Below, piece by piece: positions 57,401 through 64,000 of a DNA stretch of 64,000 bases. The DNA comes from Aquarana catesbeiana. Lineage: Eukaryota; Chordata; Amphibia; Anura; Ranidae. Position 1 is the first letter of the stretch, and every line of letters begins with the position of its first letter. Below the pieces are notes generated by a model. It was given only the letters and a program-made list of their open reading frames with translations, was not told the DNA's origin and made no database searches. The position numbers were made by a program, and so were the translations under genes. The stretch lies in the NCBI RefSeq assembly GCF_042186555.1, contig NC_133324.1, positions 196,745,640 to 196,809,639 of the forward strand, in the 5' to 3' direction.

Positions 57401-58838
57401 ACCTCTTTTAGCAAGAGATTGTTACCACCAAGCCAAAATGAAAGACTTTCAGACACTTAAACGAGATGACAATGTGACTGACTTACCCTTTTGGACCTAC
57501 CTCCAAGTTAGAAGTTATGTAAGCACTAATAACAAGGGGGGAGACTTCACCAGACCTTTGACGGACTTCGAGTCGGTGTGCCTTCGGGGAGAGCCAATAC
57601 GTGGGGCCACTTCAATTATTTACGCGTGGCTACAGAACACGAAAACACCCATGGATGACAGACTCAGAGAGCGGTGGTCGGAAGCCTTACAGGTAAACAT
57701 AACCCCGAATCAGTGGAGGAACGCTTGCATCTTAGCACATAAGTGCTCTATCAGCACCAAGGTACAAGAGACAGCTTTCAAACTCTTAACTCAGTGGTAC
57801 CTAACTCCAACAAAATTAAATAAGATGTTTCCCCAGGCTTCAGATCGTTGCTGGAGGTGTATGGGAGATAGTGGAACTTTACTACACATTTGGTGGCATT
57901 GCCCCCTGATTACCCATTTTTGGGACAGTGTACGTGAATACATCAAAAAAATCACTGGGACTACCCTACCTTTAGACGCAGCCTGTTGCCTGCTGCATAT
58001 TTCGAGCTGGCCTCTGAAAAGATACAAGCGTTCGCTCACAAAATATTTATTGAATGCGGCCAAGTCCCTCATCCCAATTTATTGGAAATCAACTCGTGTA
58101 CCAACAACAAAGGAATGGCTAAACAGGGTCACAGAATTTTATGAAATGGAAGACACTTTGGCGCAAGCAAACGAACAAGTTGAAAAATTTCTTGACACTT
58201 GGCGCCCATGGAACGAGTTTAAATACTCCCAAGCATTCTCTGACATTGCTGGTGCTCAGACTGAGGAGATAAGCTAACTTAGTTATAGATATGGCCTAAC
58301 AGTGGATCTGTACTGGATTACACACTTGGTCGACATGGGTGGTCGAGGTCAACTAGGATCATTCAGGATCATTCACCTTTCCTTTTTTTTTTTTTTTTTC
58401 TCTTTGTATACTATGATTCTTGAATATACACAAATCTCACTTTCATACCCCACATAGAGTTTTGGTTTCCGTTCACCCTCCTTTTACTTATTACTTTATC
58501 TTTCCCCCTATTTTCATCTCTCTGCACTATTCAGAGGGTCAATCGTAATATCGAATATAATATTATTATAGGCCTAGGCAAAAGGGGTTGTGACATTGAA
58601 CAGGCTTACTCCAGAACTGATAAGGTTTATGTAAACGACACAACCGATATTACACTGTTTAATTTTTTTTTGATTGTTCTGAATCAACATTGCATAAACA
58701 AATGTGAACTGAGGCCTTTTCACTGAAATTTCTGCCTGAGCAGAAACACTTTTATTTGTTTTTGTACTCTCTGATCTGTATTGTATACTTATTATTTCTG
58801 TAATAAACTTCTTTAATGGAAAAAAAAAGCTGGCAGAT
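54442..58838 (+). mobile_element. LINE-B: L1/Tx1-type LINE with intact ORF2, 14-bp TSD
   Basis: The body is 54456-58824 between copies of aaaagctggcagat (54442-54455 and 58825-58838; the A's overlap the poly(A)). It begins a few codons inside ORF2 and ends with AATAAA (about 58802) and a short poly(A). The 3' UTR (58278-58819) contains a T-rich run near 58384-58400. TSD and poly(A) are the marks of target-primed insertion. The clean TSD and open ORF2 indicate the youngest LINE insertion in the window. Confidence 0.95.
54456..58277 (+). CDS. LINE-B ORF2 protein: endonuclease and reverse transcriptase, N-terminus truncated by a few residues
   Basis: A single open frame of about 1,273 codons. 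The first in-element codons read ISHNVRGLNTPEKR, so only about five residues of a normal ORF2 (before ISHN) are missing and no true start codon remains. A GTG at 54468 is inside the motif. Residues 1-240 are the AP-like endonuclease with LLQETHF, GGDFNIPLN and FSDHAPVAVTL intact. Residues about 480-780 are the reverse transcriptase, with YRPISLLNLDVKIFA, STDAEKAFDRVAWDYM, NGTRQGCPLSPLLF and the catalytic YADD (56559-56570). The C-terminal motif CWRCMGDSGTLLHIWWHC lies near residue 1130. ORF2p nicks target DNA and copies LINE RNA. No inactivating lesion is visible, but without its 5' UTR, ORF1 and start this copy is probably silent. Confidence 0.93.
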   Translation: MSHNVRGLNTPEKRTTLLREIKKGKPHFVLLQETHFKTGHVPRLTDSNFTKAFHATNNLAKTKGVSILVSKNAPFDLTDQLIDPEGRYIFLKGHYSGTPITIANVYFPNSAHLPFCKQMTHKLQEFARGCLILGGDFNIPLNPLTDTSNGNTNIRYQTLKGIKSLLHKLGLVDSWRFLNPQGRDYTFYSAPHKKYTRIDYLFITQKDLPVLTEACIGTQSFSDHAPVAVTLDLTRAPKKTQIWRLNSSILSDPTHLPKLKEALSNFFAQNNTPGMDPLMIWEAHKCTLRGELISLGARRKKEREREIKNLISRIHKLESLHKQSLAVDTATELLVARKQLQTLFDAKAKRLLFFRKKIYYEGGNKPGKTLARALRVHTQNNNITGIRQKKNGTLDVTTEEIAKHFHTFYSKLYNLPPQHKQPGMDGNRSQVIEDYLSKSGLPSLDTTEANTLEDTITAAEIRMAIKNLKLGKSPGPDGYTAIYYKTFTDLLTDPLTAALNALSEPRATTPDLLSAYITVIPKTGKDPSDCASYRPISLLNLDVKIFARILADRLRPFLQKIIGPEQVGFMPEREAKDNVTKALLLIHQMGSSGSGGLLLSTDAEKAFDRVAWDYMLSTCKHIGLGDKMLARISALYHNPSARLKINGTLSDRVHIANGTRQGCPLSPLLFILTLEPFIRQVNANNSIEGFQVGGREFKVAAYADDLLFFISRPHTTLPNLMKTFEHYSYVSNLKINYSKSEAMNISLPNHSLSSVVENSPFKWDHKKLKYLGVFLTPQLSTIYEQNFPPLLKSIETDLHKWHAGTFSWFGRAAIIKMTVLPRLLYLMRTLPIKIPSNMFKILRTMFLKFIWAQKSPRIKLETLQKAKTLGGLGVPNLQGYYKASHVTRVIDWHCHRDSKDWVKLEMALQALPLTFVPWRPWLSYSDDLKQHPLTGTTLKVIHEIPADTGVTSALGPLTPLRDNPDFIPGVGNPHLRSSLSDGPLLARDCYHQAKMKDFQTLKRDDNVTDLPFWTYLQVRSYVSTNNKGGDFTRPLTDFESVCLRGEPIRGATSIIYAWLQNTKTPMDDRLRERWSEALQVNITPNQWRNACILAHKCSISTKVQETAFKLLTQWYLTPTKLNKMFPQASDRCWRCMGDSGTLLHIWWHCPLITHFWDSVREYIKKITGTTLPLDAACCLLHISSWPLKRYKRSLTKYLLNAAKSLIPIYWKSTRVPTTKEWLNRVTEFYEMEDTLAQANEQVEKFLDTWRPWNEFKYSQAFSDIAGAQTEEIS

Positions 58839-59132
58839 GACACATGGCCTGCAGCCCTGCCAAGATCCACTGTGATTAAACAGTGTACTTACATCAGATT
58901 TTGGGGACACAGAGTATACCTACTGCACAACTGTCATAGCCTTGGGCTTTTATTTTATAATGAAGATTTAACAGTTTAAAAATAGATGCTAAAACTGTTA
59001 ATGTTTAATGTTGTTTTGGTGGGAACGTAATGTGGCTAAGAATGTCACTATGATGTCACAGTGATGTAATATATGTTTTGCAAATGATGTCTCTTCTGTA
59101 AATATACCTGGTTTTAAGTATCACAAACTATG
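58839..59132. other. Right flank of LINE-B, probable continuation of the Penelope-like relic
   Basis: Non-coding. Continuity with 54441 across the LINE is shown by the target duplication. Confidence 0.5.
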
Positions 59133-59178
59133 TCCCAATGATGAAGGGACCCTGGGTGTTCCTGAAACGTTCCACTTC
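59133..59178 (+). ncRNA. Degenerate hammerhead-like motif
   Basis: Reads aTGATGA, then a 6-bp stem AGGGAC/GTTCCT with a 7-nt loop, then GAAACGTTCC. This is the CUGANGA, stem II, GAAAC arrangement, but the first core C is A and I could not form a stem I next to the core. Its position about 880 bp (LINE-B excluded) after the Penelope-like GIY-YIG remnant fits a decayed hammerhead from that element's terminal repeat. Confidence 0.45.
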
Positions 59179-59189
59179 TGATTGTGACA

Positions 59190-60890
59190 TGCCATTTACA
59201 TGGCAAAAAGGGGCATTTATTCAAGATACTCTTCTCTTGGTGTGCAGGTGACATATACTTCTTCTAACCAGATTACAGATGGCAAGACTGGTGTCTAAGT
59301 GACCCCACACTGTGATGGCATATACAGTAAACATTTGACCTTCCTTTCACACTGTATTGTTAGAATGCATATTCCAAATGAATTGTGGACACTGTATTGT
59401 AGTGTGAACTTTTATGAAAATATGATCCAGACCTACTCACTCCTGGCTGGATCATGACATTATGACACAAACACCACTTTTTGCAATCTTTATTTTATTA
59501 GCTCCTGACCAAAATCTAAATTGACAATTCATCTAGACAGAATGGCCATTATAGTAATCAAGCAGCCCCTGAAAAAGTACTTTTAAGTCCAAAAGAAGTT
59601 TTAATTTGACACTGACAAAATGCTTTTGTCACACTGGATCAACTTGTACTTTAGGTTTAATGAACCTTTCAGCAAGAGAAGAACATGCAATAGGGTCTTT
59701 TCAATTTACTTCTTCTTTGTAAATGCATTCTGGCGCCCTGGTAAGGGAATAAGACCAGATGCAATGCTCCTGTAAAATGTCATGCAGCTCACCACTCTTT
59801 TACACAATAAGGAAATAGGTAAAAGACATCTTTATCCATCCACAATAAAAGGACTGAGATGGCCGGCTAGTGAGAATTTCCACTCTTTGATGTGAGCTAT
59901 TTAATTAAGATGGATGTGACAGTGAGTAGGTACTGTTATATCTACATGTGTGATTAGTCCATTCCACTGGAAATAGAAATATCAATAAATGTCACTTCAG
60001 ACCTTTTATTCCTCCCATATTTTCCCAAGTGCAGAGATATTTAACCTCATTTGCTGCTTTATGCCAGTGAAATGCTAAGTCCCTCTATTAAAGTTACACA
60101 AGGGTAGCAGAAGCAATGATTAGAATCTTCTTTAATTCCCCAAAAAAATGTAAATATCTGAGTGCCCATCTCAGCCTGTGGTTACAGCATTTATGTAGAA
60201 ACATTCTTAAAACTATAACCTGGATTATTACCTGGACTCTTAAATCCTATAAACTAAGACTGAATTAAATAACTTTGCGAAACTTTGGTTAATCCTGAGT
60301 TTGTGTCTGCTAACAGTTAGCTGAATGCTGAATTGAAGTTCGGAAAAGTTCTTAGAAAATGCTGATAGCACATGGCAGGCATTTCCAGATGCCTGCATGT
60401 TAGATCCATTTTACAACTAGAACGCAGGGGCATTCTGGTGTACAAATATTGACTCATCTTCCCGAATTGAGAGCTTGACCTTGCACCCTAGATCCTGCAA
60501 AATTGTTCATCAGTGTAGTGAGTGTCCTTCTTGATCAATAGAGAGACTTAGGAAATGGAAGGGGGTTGATCCAGGCTCTCAATCCGGAAATCTGAGAGCC
60601 ATCCCTACCAGGAGAACACAGTGATTATTGTTAGCGACTATTTTTTTTAATCCTTCAAAGGAACCTGCTGCCATTAATACACCAAAAGCCTTTGGACTCT
60701 TAAAATCCTCCCTTCTGTCAGCAACATCACTCATCCCATGTCCAGCAGCCTTGTCAAAGTGCCAGGAGGGAGCAGGCTCAGCCGAGCATGGCAGCCAAAA
60801 TGGTGGCCTGGGAAAGTAAGCAGAGTTGGGGAGGCAGCAGCTGCGTGACTAGAGAGCTTTGGCAGACTCCACTCAGACCACCAAAATGAA
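59190..60890. other. 1.7 kb with no recognised feature
   Basis: Mixed AT-rich sequence with short frames only. No terminal repeats, RNA genes or coding similarity recognised. Confidence 0.5.
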
Positions 60891-61179
60891 AAGTAAGGAT
60901 AGGCGAATGGTTCGGCCTGAGCATGAGTTCGGGCCAAACATTGGTTGATCGTAACTTCTACCAACAACCAAACTCTAGGGTCGTTCGACCGTTTGTTCAG
61001 CCCCCCGAATGACCACAATACACTGCGCCACCGCATAGTGCATTGAAAGCCCTGATTGGCTGAAGCAATGAAAGCTTTGCCCAATCAGGGCACAGAGCAC
61101 TGTCAGAGCCATGATTGGACACTGTCATGATGACTGTATCCAATCATGGCTCATTGCTCTTAATCCCGCCCCACACTAT
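60891..61179. repeat. Unclassified repeat-like block interrupted by LINE-C
   Basis: Self-complementary words (ttcgggccaaac, ccctgattggctg / gcccaatcaggg, gccatgattgga / tccaatcatggc) form several hairpins. It resumes after LINE-C at 63929 as catagcggccatttgtagtg. Confidence 0.5.
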
Positions 61180-61193
61180 AAAAGTATTCTTTC

Positions 61194-62131
61194 TGGCACT
61201 CATATCTATGATCCCGAAACCAAATACCGATAATACACTGTGGTCTAATTACAGGCCAATATCCCTTTTAAATGTGGATAGTAAGATCCTGGCCAAAATG
61301 TTAGCTTTACGTCTCAATCCGATTATTGGAGGATTGATTTATAAAGATCAAGTAGGTTTTATACCTAAACGGCAAGCCAGTAATAACATTCAACGTGTCA
61401 TCCTTCTACAACACTTAGCCCGTTCCCGCAAAATACCGATGCATCTCCTTTCCCTAGACATAGGGAAGGCATTTGACACAGTCTCCTGGCCCTACCTGTT
61501 ATACATCCTCCAACGCTGGGGTTTCGGCACACATTTTTTAGGTTGGATCAGTGCCTTATATACCCGCCCACAAGCATATGTACAATACTCTGGGTTTCAC
61601 TCAGAACCTTTTCCCATTTCACGAGGAACAAGGCAAGGCTGCCCCTTATCCCCCCTACTTTTTGCTCTTGTGATCGAACCCTTAGCAGCCCTGATCAGAG
61701 CGAACCCTGATATTCAAGGTTTAGAGGTAGCTTCAACCACACACAAGCTGTGTCTCTTTGCCGATGACGCACTATTGTTTGTTACATCACCTCACACTAC
61801 CCTACCTAACCTCCTGAATACCTTAGATAAGTTTGCTTTGGTCTCCGGGTTGGAAGTTAACCAAACTAAATCCAAGGCCCTCAATGTGTCTCTTCCACAG
61901 ACTGAGCTTGAGCAACTCCAAAAAAATTTTCCATTTCACTGGTCCTCCTCATCAATACCCTATCTGGGAATTAAATTGACTAGTGATCCATCTAGCCTGT
62001 TCCACTCTAATTATCTCCCAATGCTATCCCAACTTTCTTCTCTACTTAGCTCTTGGCAGCCCTTATGTGTCTCCTGGCTCGGATGTGTTGCGGCTGTGGT
62101 CTTTGTTGCCAAAACTACTATACCTATATAG
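61194..62131 (+). pseudogene. LINE-C ORF2 reverse transcriptase portion, 5'-truncated
   Basis: Begins at the truncation point with LALISMIPKPNTDNTLWSNY, then RPISLLNVDSKILAKMLA, LSLDIGKAFDTVSWPYLLY, SRGTRQGCPLSPLLFALVIE and the catalytic FADD (CLFADDALLF, about 61755-61785). The endonuclease and RT fingers are absent. The frame upstream to 61115 lies in the flanking repeat and is not part of the gene. A frameshift near 62095-62130 ends this piece. Confidence 0.92.
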
Positions 62132-63445
62132 AGTTCTCCCGGTTGCGATTCCCCCTTATTAGCATCGGGTCATACAAAGCCCAGTCTTTAAGTATATTTG
62201 GGGCCCCACTAAACCCAGAGTCGCTAGACCGGTTTTACTCCGTAACAAGCTTAGTGGAGGCCTTGGTATACCTAACTTCCTACAATACTACCATGTGGCC
62301 CGACTGGCTCAGTCCATACTGTATCATTCTAAATCCAAAACACCTCTTTGGGTTAGTCTCGAAGCTATAGATCTTCACCCAATCACTGTAACCAACTTGA
62401 TATGGCTGCTCCCTGCAGCACGTGGCCCTATAATCAACCCAATAACGCAAAACACCTTTAAACTCTGGGACAAGTTGACGATGCCCTTTAAATTGATCTC
62501 ACCACATTCTCCACTCCTATCCTTTCTTGGTCACCCTCTTTTCTACCCGGCGTACACCGAACCAGCCTTATTCCAAGCCTGGGCCCAGGTGGGTCTGACT
62601 CGCATATGTGACTTAGTGGCGATACCTTAAAATCATTTCCAACCATTCAAACGCAAGCACAATTACCACACAAAGAGTGCTTCCGATACCTCCAAATTGC
62701 ACACTTCGCTCAAACTGCCATAAGATCTTGCTCTGGGCTAGATAATCTAGCTGAATTTGAGAATATGTGCGACTCGGACCCACATGTTCCAGGCATTATC
62801 TCTCACCTTTATACCCATCTCACGTCGCCCCCCTCTACCCTTTCCACCTATGCTCAACGATGGTCCAAAGACTTAAACATGGATCTAGAGGCGGAAGACC
62901 GGACGAGCATTTGGACCAACACAAAAAACTCATCCCAAAATGTTGTATCCTCAGAAGCAAACTATAAAGTGCTAATGCGATGGTATCTGGTCCCAACCAG
63001 AATCGCTAAATTTCTGCCCGAGTATCCTCCAAATTGTTTTAGGGGTTGCAAGGACAGAGGCACGCACATGCACATCTGGTGGACATGCCCTCTTGTGCAG
63101 CGTTTCTGGGCGACAATATTTCAAATGGCCTCTACTCTCCACCAAGTTACTTTGGACCCAAATCCAACTATAGCCCTACTTAATTTTATTCTGCAAGACT
63201 ACACCAGAACACAACTACGTCTCCTCCTTCATCTATTCACCGCAGCCAAGCAAACAATTGCCAAGGCCTGGAAGACACCCACACTCAGCATAGCTGAACT
63301 GAAAAATAGGATCACCCAGGCAATGATACACAGCAAGATCAAAGCGACAATCCTAGATAAGGTCCCCCAGCACTTTAAAATCTGGCAACCTTGGATAGAG
63401 CATTTTTTGCCCACTGATATAGACAAACGCCTCTTAGAACCTTGA
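62132..63445 (+). pseudogene. LINE-C ORF2 C-terminal portion, frameshifted
   Basis: After the break, reading continues as KLLYLYRVLPV-type sequence, then ARLAQSILYHSKSKTPLWVS (62295-62630), with a stop at 62628-62630. A second shift leads into 62765-63445: QRWSKDLNMDLEAEDRTSIW, the cysteine-histidine motif CFRGCKDRGTHMHIWWTC (about 63038-63091), and the tail FKIWQPWIEHF. The order matches LINE-A and LINE-B. At least two frameshifts plus a stop near 62152 make it dead. Confidence 0.87.
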
Positions 63446-63914
63446 GACCATTATAAATACCAACAATGGTTTTTCCGGTTGTACCTGTGCCCGTGTGGCC
63501 CGACCGACCTATCCCCCCTTTCATCTATCCCTCATTTCTTCCTTTTTGATTTCCTCTACCCTGCTCTCCTTTCTCCCCCTCTATCCCCCCCATATCCCCT
63601 TCAATAACCATTGGTATTGTACTCTGTTCCTGGAGACGGTCTCGGCTGATTTTGTGCCCGACTCCATAAGAATAGATTCCAGTAGCCCCCTATTGCTAAA
63701 TTAGGGACTTTGCTCCCTCTTAATGTTTGCATTATCGGCTAGTACTGGACCCTGTATTCTCTGACAGAGTGCTCACTTATTGAAACCCTAATTGTATTAA
63801 ACCACCGTTTATATTGTTTTGTTGAGATGTACATTGTTTTATGTACACGTATTACCTTGCATTGAAATGCTTGTAACAGATTCTTGTTAATTACCAATAA
63901 AAATATTTGAAAAG
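63446..63914 (+). other. LINE-C 3' UTR
   Basis: Pyrimidine-rich beginning (63510-63600), then AT-rich, ending with AATAAA near 63896 and gaaaagaaaag. Confidence 0.8.
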
Positions 63915-64000
63915 AAAAGTATTCTTTCCATAGCGGCCATTTGTAGTGTGATAGGGCTCTGTTCAGTGCTATTAGACAGTTAGTGTGCTATTGTGTTCTA

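Larger units (their letters stand above)
61180..63928 (+). mobile_element. LINE-C: 5'-truncated L1/Tx1-type LINE, 14-bp TSD
   Basis: The body is 61194-63914 between exact copies of aaaagtattctttc (61180-61193 and 63915-63928). The 5' end is truncated inside the reverse transcriptase. The 3' UTR runs 63446-63914, with AATAAA near 63896 and a short A-rich tail. Confidence 0.95.

Noticed and set aside
61115..61193. Extended N-terminus of the LINE-C frame
   Set aside because: It lies outside the LINE, left of the target duplication.

Overview
This window looks like gene-poor, repeat-dense nuclear DNA from a vertebrate with a large genome, most likely an anuran amphibian and perhaps a ranid-type frog. 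That assignment is an inference from the mix of repeats: L1/Tx1-type LINEs, Ty3/gypsy chromoviruses, CR1, Tc1/mariner, many short non-autonomous hAT-like and TTAA-flanked elements, and a Penelope-like relic with hammerhead motifs. I found no convincing host gene, tRNA, rRNA or CRISPR array. Every long open frame belongs to a transposable element or is a by-product of a tandem repeat.

Layout. 1-7.3 kb: a CR1 fragment, then a complete but dead Ty3/gypsy element with 5-bp target duplications (TSDs); its 3' LTR is split by a 1.2-kb TTAA-flanked element. 7.3-11.5 kb: a CTTT microsatellite, a 1.5-kb hAT-type element full of hairpins, a foldback, and a TTAA-flanked short repeat. 11.5-15.7 kb: a CAA-rich satellite invaded by a minus-strand LINE 3' end. 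15.7-22.6 kb: a long L1/Tx1-type LINE (LINE-A), cut in its reverse transcriptase by a 1.4-kb insert that carries a well-formed hammerhead ribozyme motif and is flanked by a diverged direct duplication of about 155 bp. 22.6-36.3 kb: mostly AT-rich sequence with a LINE 3' end, several MITEs, a 1.2-kb hAT-type element and a second TTAA-flanked element.

36.8-45.7 kb: two antiparallel copies of one hAT-type family, each with a perfect 8-bp TSD. They are swollen by large tandem repeats: a TG-rich minisatellite in one, and about 110 copies of a 31-bp unit in the other. The second copy split a gypsy remnant, and the uninterrupted target sequence survives in a gypsy relative nearby. 45.7-49.5 kb: that second gypsy element. 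49.9-51.3 kb: a Tc1/mariner copy with 206-bp inverted repeats, beside a foldback. 52-59.2 kb: hAT and foldback pieces and a Penelope-like relic (GIY-YIG remnant, degenerate hammerhead-like motif) interrupted by LINE-B, whose ORF2 is uninterrupted for about 1,270 codons. 61.2-63.9 kb: a third 5'-truncated LINE (LINE-C) with a 14-bp TSD.

The sequence therefore records layered transposition rather than a pathway. Autonomous LINE, LTR, Tc1 and Penelope machinery is present mainly as broken copies. LINE-B ORF2 is the only large coding region that still looks intact.
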